Shown piece by piece: positions 35,254 to 48,892 of a stretch of DNA of 64,000 nt (its first letter is position 1; every line of letters begins with the position of its first letter). The notes below the pieces were generated by a model. The model was not told where the DNA came from, searched no databases, and saw nothing but the letters and a program-made list of their open reading frames with translations. Where the stretch lies: contig CM041782.1 of NCBI GenBank assembly GCA_023374045.1, forward strand, positions 189,738,925 through 189,802,924, read 5' to 3'. A program made the position numbers and the translations under genes. This stretch comes from Limonium bicolor. Lineage: Eukaryota; Streptophyta; Magnoliopsida; Caryophyllales; Plumbaginaceae.

Positions 35254-36587
35254 TGTAACACCCCTAATACGCACATGATACTAATTGAAATCGCAGCGGA
35301 ATAAAATAACTAAACAGTAACTAACGCTTCGGTGCTACAACGCCGTCAACCACCCCGTGGTTACAAGGCAGAATAAATACAATTGTACCGGTCTGATGAT
35401 CAGACTCCCGAGCATATAAACATAAATACATTTTATACAATATAAACAATACCGAGTACTACGTACATCCTTCACTGTATACATCACTGTAACTGCAAAC
35501 AACCAATAATACATAACGCCACGGGAGCACAGGCGCATCCGGGCCAACATCCAAAAGTATACAAAAGGTATCACATCCTAGGATCAAAGCCACTCCTCCG
35601 CTTCTTCGATCCTCATCCTGCAGTATAAGAATATGGATCCCCCGAGGGGGTCAGCAACCCTTGGCTGGTATGGCTAACGCGCAGCCCATCGGCTACCGGG
35701 ATACGCGCAGCTACTTCATTATAACATGGTATTCAATATTACATGGCATAACATAACATGGCGCATGGCATCAATGGTGCATAGCTCAACAACACTACAC
35801 AGTGGATTTTTACTCCACGATAACAAACCACAAGGGTCAAATAACATAAGAGCCTAGAGAGTGATTCACTCTCATGTCAAGCTCGTTAAACACACTCATT
35901 ACCGTTCTGTTAGACGAACGAGTAACTTAAGTCACAGATGGTTCGGATTTAGTGACCCGAACACACCACACAAACACAGGTTCCCACTAAACCGATCATA
36001 AGTCAGAATAGGTAAGCTTTGGAAGAAGCTAGCGGGATCGAACGCCAAATTAAGGTGAACAATCTTAACAACATAAGAGTCGAATCTGATTCAGATATCT
36101 ACTCTTAACTTACATGCATGACCGGACAACCGGATTCCTCACTTCCCAGTTAACACTTGTTAGAAGTTCATAGTGGAACTTAACAACCAACACACAATAG
36201 GTGGTAAGTCATGTTAGACACACACAAGGGGAATGAGTCACAACCACACATCACAATAATATGAACAACTGTAAACTCATTACATGTTTAAATCTTATAA
36301 CGTTGTAAACACACAGAAAAATACAACACACAAACCGGTGTAAACCGCTAGACAACAGACTGCAAGAAAACCATACCTTGGTCCTGCCTCGACTGATTCC
36401 ACCTTGCGAGAATCCTAAACACATTAGTAATGTCGGTTAATTATTTATTTAACTCAAAGCTTACTAAGTATTTAACATGATTGTATGACATGTTTTGCCT
36501 ATCTTACCCTAGGTTACCTTCATTATACACCCTAGGGTTAACTACATAAGTCACATTCTTTTCTGTTTTTTTTTTTTTACAAGTTTT

Positions 36588-36932
36588 GGTCCGACCGACC
36601 CACCGTCCGACCCACAACTGGGTCGGACCCTCCCAGTGGTTTTCGGGTCTGAAAAACTTTACCTTGACCGACCCATGTCCGACCCAACCTTCTGGGTCGG
36701 TCCATTACAGAAACACCCTTTTACTTCTTCATAATCATGCCCGTCCGACCCACGTCCGACTCACTCGACTGGGTCGGACCATGTGCGAACATTTCCCTCC
36801 TTTGAAATTTGACCGACCGACCCATGTCCGACCCACCCTTTTTGGGTCGGACCATCACCGAACACTTTCCTAACATCTAACAGAGGCTCGACCGACCCAA
36901 AACTGGGTCGGACCCCTGGGTCGGTCGCCTTC
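36588..36932. repeat. Hairpin array in the gypsy2 3' LTR (CCGACCCA/TGGGTCGG)
   Basis: Five units such as GACCGACCCATGTCCGACCC ... GGGTCGGTCC. Same layout as in the solo LTR but a different stem sequence. Second copy at 51931-52268. Confidence 0.85.
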
Positions 36933-38460
36933 TAAACTTACCCAAACTTTGCCAATCTTCACCAAACTTCTCCTAAGGCCTCTTAATGCTTCCTAAGAAC
37001 ATTTGGTAACCTTACATCCACATACAACATCCATGAAACTCATTTTCTAACTCCTTAAGCCTTTACTTATTTCCTTGTAAAAATTCCCTAACACTTATGT
37101 TATTTTATACTAGGTTCCTAGGTGGTGTTCTCACCTATGGTAACTACTATCCCAAATGCTTTCTCCTTATCTTAACACCATCTCTTAAGCATTATTTCTC
37201 ACAACCAACTCCTTATGTCACTCTTGAAGTTCTTTTTCCAAGTTCACACTTTCTCCTTATTACCAAAGTTTGCCTAAGTCTTTACTAAGTCCCAAAATGA
37301 CTTTGGTACATACTAAGATCTCAAGCTCATGCCTAAGTCCTTATTACATCCTAAATCACCTTAATGCATGTTTCTTACACAAGAACAACACTTAACCATT
37401 TTAAATACTCCTTAACTTATCAAACTCATTTTAACACTTGAACTTCACATTTGTTACCCAATTTTGACATAGGTTCTCCTAGAACATTACTAACCCAAAA
37501 CACATTGTTTTTACCAACAAACAACCAAGAACACTAAAATCCATCAGTACTTATTATACACAACTTCACTTACAAAGCACTACATCACAATATAGTGCAC
37601 AATTTAAATTGCATGGCACTTAGGCCCTTAAATGACATGGCTCTTAGGCCCTTAAAATGCACAAATCATAAACACTGAATTTCCACAATATATTTGCCTT
37701 TAACCTGCAAATACACTCAACAACATATGCCTTTTACTAAGCTCTTGGAAACACTTTACTAAGTCATTCACCATTGGCTCTTTAGGTAGTTTAATAAGCA
37801 TTTATGAGCTCATTTCTCCTAAGGCATTAAAAACATTAGGTTAGTAGATTTACCTCTTTTGCAAAATAACTTCTTTCTTGTTTCCTTTAGAAAACCAATA
37901 GAGTACTTGATTCTTTGACAAGCTCTAAACAATATACAACATTGAAATGAGTATTCAAGCTATAAGCTCCATCTCATTGTAAACCCTAGTTTTACATTGT
38001 TTCAAAAACATTAATGTATTTGTTTTACCTTGCTCTTTGAAGAGAGTTTGAATATCTAGCAAGAGAGGACTCCACCTAGTCCATGAAGAGTTGGAATGAA
38101 GCTAGAACAAAGTCACATAAAAAGCTCCTTCAATACATATTTTCGGACATGACAAAAACAAGGAGGAAAGGAAGTTTTTATTTGAGATTCCTTACCTAGA
38201 ATCCAAGGAGAGTAATAATATGTAGTCAACAAGCTCAAGCTCCTTCAATGGAGAAACTCCATGGCACCGAAATGGTTGTCTTGAAGTTTGGAGAAGATAG
38301 AAATGAAGAGCTTGAGGAGAGGAAGAGATTGGTGGTGTTTGTTTTTGATTTGGACAAGTGAGCAAGGTTTTACAAGAGGTCAAAGCTTGTGTTTTAATGG
38401 TGGTAGTGGTTCTATCGTGAGAGAACAAAGAAGAAACACTACAAGAAAACAGTAGTATCA

Positions 38461-39070
38461 CAGACGGAATATTCCGTAGGTAAAGGTTACATTTCCGTAT
38501 GTAATGACAATCACAGACGGAAAATTCCGTAGGAACTTTCCGTCTGTAATAAACGGGTCGGTAATAATATTCCGTCGGTGAAAATACACTCCGTCGGTGA
38601 TATTATTAACTTTTACCGACGGAAATTTCCGTCTCAGAAAATTATTATCACCTACGGAATATTCCGTCTCAGAAAAATGTTATCACCTACGGACATTTCC
38701 GTCTTAGAAAATGATTATCACCTACCGAATATTCTGTCTCAGAAAACTATTATCACCTACGGACATTTTCGTCTCAGAAAATGATTATCACCTACGGAAA
38801 ATTCCGTCTCAAGTAAAGTTATCACCAACAGAATGTTCCGTCTCTGATATGTTATCACCTACCATAATTTGGGGTTCCAGATATTATTACTTACGGAATG
38901 TTTCACCTCAGATAATGTTATTACCTACCAAAATTTTGTGTTTCAGATATTATTACCTACGAAATGTTTCACCTCAGATAATGTTATTACCTACGAAATC
39001 TTTAATCTCATAAGTTATCACCTACAAAATGTTTTGTATCTAATAATTTCACAAACAAAACACATTTAAC
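38461..39070. repeat. CACTA-B left subterminal repeats
   Basis: More than ten variants of tatcacctacggaatattccgtctcag, decaying from left to right. Similar units recur near 43120-43400. Likely transposase binding sites. Confidence 0.85.
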
Positions 39071-41954
39071 CTGAATAATTCATAGCTGAAATACATGTGA
39101 CATTTTATAATGTGCTACACAAAGTAGTTACATCCATAGTCACAACATTCCCAAAATAGTCTTCATAATAACTAGCAAATGTTTCCGTAAGAAAGAAACT
39201 ATAAGACATTTCTCATAAGAATTCAAATACTACAACACCCATATCCTACCAAAGTTTACAGTATTCAAGTTTACTGATCACACTATGACAATCATTTTCA
39301 GATTTGCATCATAGAAGACACATATTCTTCAGTTGAGAGCTTCATGTCCCTTCAGCTACTTCCAAATCTGCAAAAGTAAACACAGGTAGTTTAACAGAAG
39401 ATAAAACTACACTATACAAGAAACAACTTCAAAGGGACGAATATTCACACACTTAAACAACAGCATGAACCAGATAAAAATATGCACATAATTCAGATCA
39501 TAAACAAAGCTTAAAAGGGGTCACAAAACTAAGCACAAGTGCTGGTCAAAATCAACCATAGCAACAGCAATATACAGAAGCAAAAATATGAGCAATAAAC
39601 AAGCAAAAATATTCACACGCCTTAAATATGTTCCACACTCTACTGCAGATTTCAAAGAATATTCAGAGCAAAACACACCATAAACCAGTAGCAGATTCTC
39701 TTTTTTTTATGCGAATAAACCAGTAGCAGATTCTCATTTTCACAGTGGATATTCATATGTTTTTACTCCGTAGCAGCAAGTATTACTGGCCAAATCAGAG
39801 AATGTGTATTCGAAGCATGAATGTGCAGAGACGTAGACGAAATATGAAGTTAACTCATAGATTGTAAACTGTAGTGTATTTTATTAACATGCCACTTTAA
39901 CCATAACAAATAGCTTCCAATTTACTCTATATCTACTCACAAGTGTAAAAGCATAGTACTTAACGTGTAACATGCTGAAGCGGGGCAGATCAGCAAGCAA
40001 TTCATGCTTCAGTAGCTCGGATCAAATTCTATTAAAATTGAACATAACTAGTTTTCTGCTGCTACATATGCAGAACCATCCAACTAAAAATTGTAAGTAA
40101 CAGAAGTATGAATACCAGATGCCAAATGGGAACTTACAGCTCAGGGATGGTACTCTGTAGTCTGTACACAACTTTTAACTCTTAGCCCATCTGTCTCTTA
40201 AGGATAAAAGAATTTTGACAGTAGAGATAATCAATCTCAAAGCAACAAGAAAAAACAGTCTTATGACATTTTTGTTATAGAATCAAGATGGAAGATTTAC
40301 CCACTAATAACGGCACTACATACTGATACTGAAAATATCTGTAACTGATTATTTGATATGGTATTCATGTATGCTCTCAGATGAGGTGACTAATATCTAC
40401 TCTTAGCAACTCTTTTTTTATTCTTTTTGCACACATGTTAGTTATATGTGATGGTTCTTTTTGCCATGTACAAAAAGAAATCTGGAAGCCAAACCGGATA
40501 CTACTACTACCGTACTTATGTATAAACAGGGACGATTCGGAGAGACAGACAGGTTAAGAATCAAAATGCACTTAAAAAGTAAGTACCGGCTAGCTAGTAG
40601 ATAAACTAATTACAACCTTTCTGTAATGGGAAAGTGCCTAATATATAACTAGTAGGATGGAAGAATATTAAATGACAATCAATCTGATGGAGCAATTATA
40701 GACTATTCTATGTTGATGATATAAAGCTAGACATTCCACACGCATGTGCTTAACTTTCTATCTACTAGTACAATTTATACAGACATAATAAACCGGTAAT
40801 CATTCGATATAGCTAGTCATAACAACAGTGAAGGCCTAGATTAACTATAGCAGAAGTATGAATACTAGTATAACCAGTGCAGTTTGACCAGAAACAGCTT
40901 ATGTTTTTTTTTAAACTCTAAATAGCATTGTTTGTCTCTTTAAGGATACAGAAACAGATACAGAATGTGTGATTCTTTGAAAGCAAAAACGTTGCTGCCA
41001 AGTGATAGTGGTATGAACTTTTCCCCAGAGACATTTTGCATAATGAATATCATAGCACAGCAAGAATAGTTTAAATTTCTAACTCAAGAAATTTCTCGCC
41101 CTACTGCTCTGCTACTCCAACTATTAATATGTTTTTGCGCTTAATAACTGGCCGGGTTGCCTGTAATTGCTTCGTTCGTGGGGGTTTAAAGTAATCCATG
41201 TGTTGGTATTTTATAATAGATGAGTTAGAATGTTTTGAATTGAACTTGAAGTGCAAATGAATTAAAAATTGAAAAGAATACATACATACGCAGAAGACTA
41301 AAAGTTGTGAGTGGTGTTTTCCAATCCAACCCAAACAACATTTTTTTGTCCGCCAGTTGGGAGTCTTTGCACGGGGAGACATTATCTATATCTTGGAAGC
41401 ATTGTATTGTATTTAGCACATAAGTAAAACATCATTTCATACCTCTAGTCCACTCTCTTTATATATATAATCAACAAACTGATCAATGGTATCAACTTAC
41501 TCACTCAATACAAGTGAGTTAATTACATACAACACACACATACCAAAAAAAAAATATTAAGCTAACTCGACACAACACAAACAATTAGCTGCTAATTAAT
41601 AGTTAACTGATCCAGTTTAATAACGTCAATTGCTAGTTTCTACATCAAGCGCCAAGAGCAACATTCTCACCAAAGAAAGACATAATATTCCTAACTTCCC
41701 AAGATTACTGTTTTTTGAACAAAAATAGCAGATCAATTAAACCAAGAGAAGAAGCATCCGGTTTCCTTCTACTTGGGTTTCAGATTTTTTATACGCTGCT
41801 ACTGATGCTCCTTCATGATTAAAAACTTTCGACCAATTTAAAAGTAAAGGAAATTACATTCAATCCATCAGATTATACTACGCATCACCCAAGTACAAGA
41901 ATTAGAAAAAATAAAAAACTTCCATTGTTATAATCAGCAGAGAGCACGAGATAA
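39071..41954. other. CACTA-B interior, no recognised gene
   Basis: AT-rich (about 2.9 kb) with only short ORFs of no recognised family. It may be captured host sequence; I cannot identify it. Confidence 0.4.
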
Positions 41955-42522
41955 GTTCGATTAAATTACCGGTTCCGGAATGAACTGCAATACCGGTTTC
42001 CAATCTGGTGTCCAACAAGCAGCAGTTCCAAATTAATCTATACAGAGACACAAGGAAACAAGAAGGGCAACAAAGCAGGAGGTGATTCAGATGGTAAAAT
42101 ATGACTAATTTATTGCTTTGTTAGCATGATAATCAATTTCATTATCTGCTTGAATTTCCTAAGCATGGGGTTTAATATATAGTCATATGATTAGAAAACC
42201 GTTTTGGTTGAGTGCAGGAAAGACTAATGGTCAATACTCTACAATTCAATCTGTCCGTTCCTTCTCGGCCTTACATGTTTATGAGGAGACTTTCGAAAGG
42301 AGCATCATCCCAATCTGGACAACAAAAAGGTCTGTAGTCAGCTTACCTCTAGAAATGTTGCTGAAGAAAAAAATCTTATACTACCGGTTCGATTAAATTA
42401 CCGGTTTCGGAATGAACTGCATTACCGGTTTCCAATCTGGTGTCCAGCAAGCAGCAATTCCAAATTAATCTATACAGAGGCACAAGAAAACATAAGAAGA
42501 GCAACAACGCAGCAGATAGCAG
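41955..42522. repeat. Direct duplication inside CACTA-B, period 432 bp
   Basis: The block starting gttcgattaaattaccggtt (41955 to about 42090) recurs at 42387 to about 42522 with few changes (aatgaactgcaataccggtttccaatctgg). Origin unknown. Confidence 0.8.
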
Positions 42523-43100
42523 TAGATAAGTGAAAATTCAGGGCAAAAGCACCGGGTAGGACATATGACTCAAGACCCTAGCGCGAACCCAACAATACAA
42601 TTCGAGACTTGGCAGAAATATGAAAGAACAGATACGTAGGTCGGGGATAAGGGAAAAACATGAAGAGGAAAGTAGTAAGGGACAACGGCGAAACCTCACC
42701 ACAGTTTTGCGCACATCTTCGAATCTACCGGTGCTCGAGGGTTTCAAGTAGACTTCGACTGCATTATACAAAGCAGGGATTGCGTTTTTTCGGTTTTGAA
42801 GGTGAGGAAATTGAATTTATGGCAAGTAACAACCTCGAGATAGCTCATTCAAAGCACAATAAAATCAAAAACAAAACCTGAAACGAGAAACTTCTCTTCT
42901 GACAGCGTAGTTTGCGTACACGAAGTAGACCGAGGAGGAATGGCTCTGATGCAACGACAATGGACTTTGACGTGATGCAAGCAGAGTTTTGGACCCTTGT
43001 CCCCAGTAAGTGCTACTACTCTTCGCGACTGGAAATTTTAGTCGAAGAAAGGGTAAAGACTGTCGCAATGCAAAGAATAGAAAAAAAAAATTTAGGGTAA
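42523..43100. other. CACTA-B interior right of the duplication
   Basis: Moderate GC; overlapping short ORFs on both strands (for example 42865-43068, minus), none recognised. Possibly a captured gene fragment. Confidence 0.3.
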
Positions 43101-44134
43101 ATGACTATGAGTATTTCCTACGGAATATTTAGCATAAATGTTGTAGGTAAAGGTTATTACCTACCGAATATTTAGTTGCTGATAACTAGTGTCCTGGATA
43201 GACTTTCACCTACGGAAATTCCGTCTGTAAAAGTAACATTTAGAGAATTGATTTCCCTCCATAATTTTATTGCGCCGCGGGTAAAATATTACAATATTTT
43301 TTACCTACGGAAACAACATCCGTCACAAATGCTATAAAATTCCGTAGGTGAAAATACTTATTACATACGGATTAATTCCGTAGGAAATTTTCCGTCTGTG
43401 ATACCACTGTTTTTTTGTAGTGAAAGGAAGAAGAGAGGTGGGAAACCGTGTGAGCAAGGAAAGGAAATGAGAGAATGAGATAGAATTTACTTTATGAAGA
43501 TATTTATACTTATAAAGTAAAAAGGGTACTTAAGTAGTTTACTTATTTTGTTAACAAGCTAACAAAGGTGGTGTGTCACCAACCTTAAAACCGGCCCCAA
43601 ATAGTAGTAGGAGGGTAATATAGTCTTTGTTTGTCAATTTAAATACTTATACAAACATATGTTACAAAATAGCTTATAAAAGTTACTATTCATAAAACAA
43701 GGCACATAGAAGTGAAATTTTTGATTTCCCACTAATATAGACACCCAAATGTGATATTATATAGTACACATATATATTTAAGAGTAATGATGGACATCTA
43801 GCCATTCAAAACTCATTTACAAGACAATTTTTCAAAAATGTGCTTTAAGACTCCTTAAAGCACATTTTGTGTTTAAACTTGTTTTCAAGCTTGGTTTTCT
43901 TTGGTAATTGATTTAATATGTTCATTAGTGTATAAATGAGGTCTTGGTAAGTTCATTAGGTCTTAACCAAGTTTATCCCAAGCTTAGAGCACATTTTGGC
44001 TCTTATTGCCTTTAAAGCACATTTTGTGTTTCCTTTTGTTTAAATTTATTTACTAATGTTTCTAAGACTCTTTTTAGTCTTAATACCCCATGTTTAAGTG
44101 TTTAAACAATATATTAAGGTTTGGGGTATTTCAA

Positions 44135-44150
44135 TCTACCCCCCTTAAAA
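44135..44150 (-). other. gypsy2 polypurine tract
   Basis: TTTTAAGGGGGGTAGA on the minus strand, next to the 3' LTR end at 44133. Confidence 0.85.
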
Positions 44151-44407
44151 GAACTTTGTCCTCAAAGTTCATACTTCCACATATCCTAAATATTAGAACA
44201 CGGGAACACTTATAAACAATACTTCCATATATTACTAACAACACACTTACATAACATTGGACTCCAGGTCCATACAACATAACATAACATTGGACACAAG
44301 GTCCATACAACATTATCCACATCATTCAGACACAACGGTCTGTAACATAACAACATAACATAGACGATGTATTCAAATACACGTCGTACACACATAACCG
44401 AAACGGC

Positions 44408-44423
44408 TCTACCCCCCTTAAAA
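44408..44423 (-). other. gypsy2 upstream copy of the polypurine tract
   Basis: The same 16 bases as the PPT, 273 bp upstream in element sense, just downstream of pol. Mirrors the gypsy1 duplication. Confidence 0.75.
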
Positions 44424-44459
44424 GGGGTACGCCCCGTACCCTATACACATAAGTACTAA

Positions 44460-47400
44460 GAAGTAACAATGACGGGTACTTCGCCTTCATCTTATCTTCC
44501 AGCTCCCAAGTGGCCTCCTCAACGTCCTGGTTAGACCAAGAACCTTCACCAGTCTCACGACTTATGGCGAGTGTCTCGAGTCTTAGCATCCAGAATCCGT
44601 ACCGGAGTCTCCACTGATCGCATGGTCGGCTCTAAGGTTAGCCTTTCAGGCTGAAGCACATGAGACGGATGAGACATATACTTCTTCAACTGGGACACAT
44701 GAAATACATCATGTACCTTGCCCAGCTCGGCGGGTAGGTCTAGTCTATAGGCTACCGGGCCGATCCGCTCCGTCACAACGTAAGGCCCCACATACTTTGG
44801 GCTCAACTTGCCTTTCTGGCCAAAACGAAACACTCCCTTCATGGGGGACACTCTCAGAAATACCTGATCGCCCACGGCGAACTCCAGGTCACGTCGGCGC
44901 ACATCTGCGTACGACTTCTGCCTATCCTGAGCTGCTTTCATATTAGCCCTGATCTGGCGAACTTCTGCCTGAACTTGCTCAAGATACTCTGGTCCTATAA
45001 TGACCGTCTCACTCGACTCATCCCAGCATAATGGCGTGCGGCATGGTCTACCGTACAAGGCCTGGAAGGGAGACATCTTGATCGAAGCATGATAACTGTT
45101 GTTGTAACTAAACTCGATCAGATGTAACTTATCAATCCAGCTGGTCTGAAAGTCAAGTGCACAAGCACGTAGCATGTCCTCAAGTGTCTGAATAGTGCGC
45201 TCACTCTGACCATCGGTCTGTGGATGAAACGCTGTACTCAATTTCAATTCAGTACCCAATGCCTCTCGTGTGGACTTCCAATATCTGGATAAGAATCTGG
45301 TGTCTCTGTCAGATACAATCGTTTTCGGTACACCATGATGTCTTACAATCTCTTATCAAACAGTTCTGCCAATCTTGCCACTTTCCAAGTGTCCTTCATC
45401 GGAATGAATCGGGCCACCTTGGTCAGTCGGTCAACTATCACCCATATCATATTCAGACCTCCCCTTGTAGGCGGAAGCCCTACTACAAAGTCCATGGAGA
45501 TATCATGGAACTTCCACTCAGGCACTGGCATTGGCTGTACCATACCACCAGGCCGTCGGTGCTCAAACTTGACCTTCTGGCAAGTGAGACACCTCAATAC
45601 ATAATCACTAACATCTTTCTTCATTCCAGTCCACCAAAAATTTTCATACCTTTATACATCTTTGAAGCTCCGGGGTGAATCGAAGTAGTAGAACAATGGG
45701 ATTCACTCAATATGCGCTCTTTCAACTCAGCGCTACCCCTAGGTATACACAAGCGGCCATTCAGCCTAATCAGGTCATCATCATGGAGTCTGAAGTCGTA
45801 CTTCTGACCCTCGAATGTGCCGTCAATAAGCTTCTGCCGGATCTCCAGCATGTACTGATCCGTCATCTGAGCACTCCGCACCTCTTCAACCAAGCCAGTA
45901 TAAGAGACTAGCGAATGGAGAGAGTGTGCTCGGCGACTCAGCGCGTCAGCTACCACATTTGCCTTACCCTCTTTGTATTGCAGATTAATATCATAGTCAT
46001 TCAGAAACTCAACCCACCTTCTTTGCCTCATGTTCAACTCTTTCTGAGTGAACAAGTACTTTAAGCTTTTATGATCAGAATAGATTGTCACACTTACCCC
46101 ATACAAATAATGTCGCCATATCTTCAATGCGAAGACAATGGCACCCAATTCTAAGTCGTGGGTAGGGTAGTTCTCCTCATGCTTCTTCAGCTGACGGGAG
46201 GCGTAAGCTACGACCTTCCCGTGCTGCATCAATACACAACCCATACCTCTGCCTGATGCGTCGCAGTAGACCTCAAAACCATCTGGACCGTCTGGTATAG
46301 TCAGGACTGGTGCAGATGTCAGAGCATCCTTGAGACTCGCGAAAGAACTCTCACAGTCAACTGTCCACTCGAATGGTGCATCCTTCTTCATCAAGGAAGT
46401 CATCGGCTTCGAGATACTGGAGAAGTCCTTCACAAACCTCCTATAATATCCTGCCAGACCGAGGAAGCTCCTGATATCAGTGACTGTCTTCGGCCTAGGC
46501 CAGGTGCGCACTGCATCTATCTTTGCCGGATCAACAGCGATCCCGGCATCAGAAATCACATGTCCAAGGAAAGATACTTGGTTCAACCAAAATTCACATT
46601 TCGAAAATTTTGCATACAACTGGTTTCTCCTCAAAGTTTGTAACACATCTCTCAGGTGGCTTTCGTGCTCACCTCTAGATTTAGAATACACAAGAATGTC
46701 ATCGATGAAGACTACCACTGACTTGTCCAACTGATCTTGGAACAAGCGGTTCATTAAGTCCATGAACTTGGCTGGTGCATTCGATAAGCCAAATGGCATA
46801 ACTGTGAACTCATAATGCCCATACCTCGTTCTGAAAGCTGTCTTCTCGATATCACTGTCACGGATGGCAATCTGATGGTATCCGGAACGTAAGTCTATCT
46901 TGGAGAATACTGATGCACCCCTCAGCTGATCAAATAGATCGTCGATGCGTGGTAAAGGGTAACGGTTTTTCACCGTAACAGCATTCAGCTCCCGATAATC
47001 AATACACAGGCGGAGGCTACCGTCCTTCTTCTTCACGAAGAGGACTGGCGCTCCCCATGGTGACACACTAGGGCGATAAGCCCTTGTCGAGTAGGTCTCT
47101 CAGCTGCTCCTTGAGCTCTGTCATCTCTGCTGGAGCCATACGATAAGGTGCTTTCGCAATGGGTCCAGTGCCCGGACTAAGTCGATCTCAAACTCAACCT
47201 CTCGTGCTGGCGGCATGCCCGGCAGTTCCTTAGGAAATACATCAGGAAACTCCGACACTACCGGCACATCTGGGCTAAACTCAGGGTCTCTCTCTATGTC
47301 CTGGACATAGCAGAGGTACACATCACTCCCTCGTCGTAACTCACGATACATGGCCATGGCGGTGATGATCTGAGTCGAAGGCTCCCTGGGCCTCTGGCGG

Positions 47401-47824
47401 TAAGATATGGTAACCCCAGATGGACTCCGAAGAAGCAGTCGATGCTCGGCACACAGGATTCTGCCCTTGTACCGCTCCAACCAGTTCATCCCGACAATCA
47501 CATCAAATCCAAGTCCGTCGAACTCTATCAGGTCGATCGGGAACTCTTCACCTCTGATTCGTACAATGACATCTCGGTGGTAGCGGGTACACCTGATCCG
47601 CTCTTTCGATGGAAGAGTGACCAAGAAGTCTGGCATCTCCTCTCCATCTAACCCCAGCCTCTTCGCAAAAGATAGCGAAACAAATGTGTGTGAGGCTCCA
47701 GAGTCGAACAGGATCGATGCATCCACGCCATTCACTGGAAAGGTACCGGTGAGGATTGTGCCGCTCTTGCCGGCTTCTGCCTCATTGCAGACACTCAATG
47801 TACCTCCCGTTCCGAGTGCACAGC
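44460..47824 (-). pseudogene. gypsy2 pol (PR-RT-RH-INT-chromodomain), frameshifted
   Basis: Predicted pol exon starts at 47824 after acceptor ..aattag|GCTGTGCACTC. Protease LFDSGASHTF; RT with [33 protein letters not shown] and [10 protein letters not shown]; RNase [14 protein letters not shown] and DALSRR; integrase zinc tail [15 protein letters not shown] and SERTIQ; chromodomain-like VEEATWELEDKMKAKYP near 44475-44540. Frame breaks near 47160, 45640, 45350 and 44556. The one near 45640 is next to a homopolymer run and could be an assembly error. Otherwise long frames are well preserved (481 codons at 45621-47066). Confidence 0.92.
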
Positions 47825-48892
47825 CTAATTCATTGGCAAACTAATAAGTACTGGGTAACAACACGGTTGATATACTTCAATAACTCCACTTTATTCATTA
47901 TCACTTCCTCCTTACAACATCGTTGATTACATGGTTGATATCACTTAACACATACATAACTTCCTTAACATATACTGGCTTAACACATTACAAGGTATAC
48001 AAGGTTTAGAATTGTCTGAAGGTCAAATTCAAACGTCCGGGTTTCATGTGTGTGGCATTGATCACTGCCGACGGTGCGGTATTCAGTTTGATCTTCCTGA
48101 TGCCATGATATAGCATCCTTGACTGCCCACCCATGATTAATACATCTCCTGACTTTAACACTAACTTTCTTGCGAGATCAGCACGCTTCTGCTCGCCATA
48201 TACAAATACTGCGGTATCACCAATGGACCAAGACACCACGGGTACTCCCTTACTTAGAGACTCGGGTGACTCGTCCTTATCTTGGTGTAAACCTAACCGT
48301 CCACCTTTTTGGTAGAAGTTCACAATACACAAATCTGCTTCCACACTTGGAATTGAATCCGTTTCAACTTGTTGAGCAATTCCCACGGCGTGATTAACGA
48401 CCGCACGGAACTCCTCTGGTATACTTGGTACCGTTGCTCCATCTTCAGCTCGCACTTCTTGATATGACTTGGTGTAAGGGTTCCAGTCCTTACCCATGCA
48501 CATCATCTTCAATTGCATTCTTGATCCATTCGGATATTCAGGTGTGTAGAAACCTCCAGGTTTAGCTCCAAGTTCGTCGCATCGTCTGATGATATGGACT
48601 TGTGCTTCCGGTGTCAGGTATCCACTTAAGAGTATCATACCTGGCTGGATAACCTGACATTGCTCCATTGGAAAGTCGGTGATGTTGACGGTGGTCTCTT
48701 CAGGGTTTGGTGTGGGTGGGATTGGATAACATATATTGAAGGTTCCTTTCAGTTTAGAATTATCTAATTAGGTGTCTTTCACACTATACTTTAACTCCTT
48801 ACTCACATGATAGTACACTTGAACTCACTAACACACATAAGCATGAAATGCGGTATGCAATCACTTATTACATTCAACAGTTTAGGCGGTAC
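47825..48892 (-). other. gypsy2 splice hub: gag donor with AlkB and pol acceptors
   Basis: Zinc-knuckle exon ends CTAGACCAG|gtaccg at 48893 (phase 1). Acceptor 1 ..aactgaaag|GAACCTTCAAT at 48745 (147-bp intron) opens the AlkB exon; acceptor 2 ..atgaattag|GCTGTGCACTC at 47824 opens pol. Both restore frame, as in gypsy1. A shared residue pattern G-x-F-x-I-C-Y after acceptor 1 in the two copies supports that site. Confidence 0.6.

Larger units (their letters stand above)
38437..43422. mobile_element. CACTA-B: non-autonomous CACTA transposon, 4986 bp
   Basis: TIRs CACTACAAGAAAACAGTAGT and CACTACAAAAAAACAGTGGT (right end reversed), target duplication AAA (38434-38436, 43423-43425). The other LTR of gypsy2 gives the empty site (about 53784: aagaaaggaag with a single AAA), which proves the boundaries. 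No transposase coding is visible on either strand. Confidence 0.97.
35254..44133 (-). repeat. gypsy2 3' LTR, carrying CACTA-B
   Basis: 8880 bp; without CACTA-B about 3.89 kb, matching 50577-54495. Most differences from the other LTR are small indels, with this copy usually shorter, and few are substitutions. It has no genes of its own. Confidence 0.95.
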
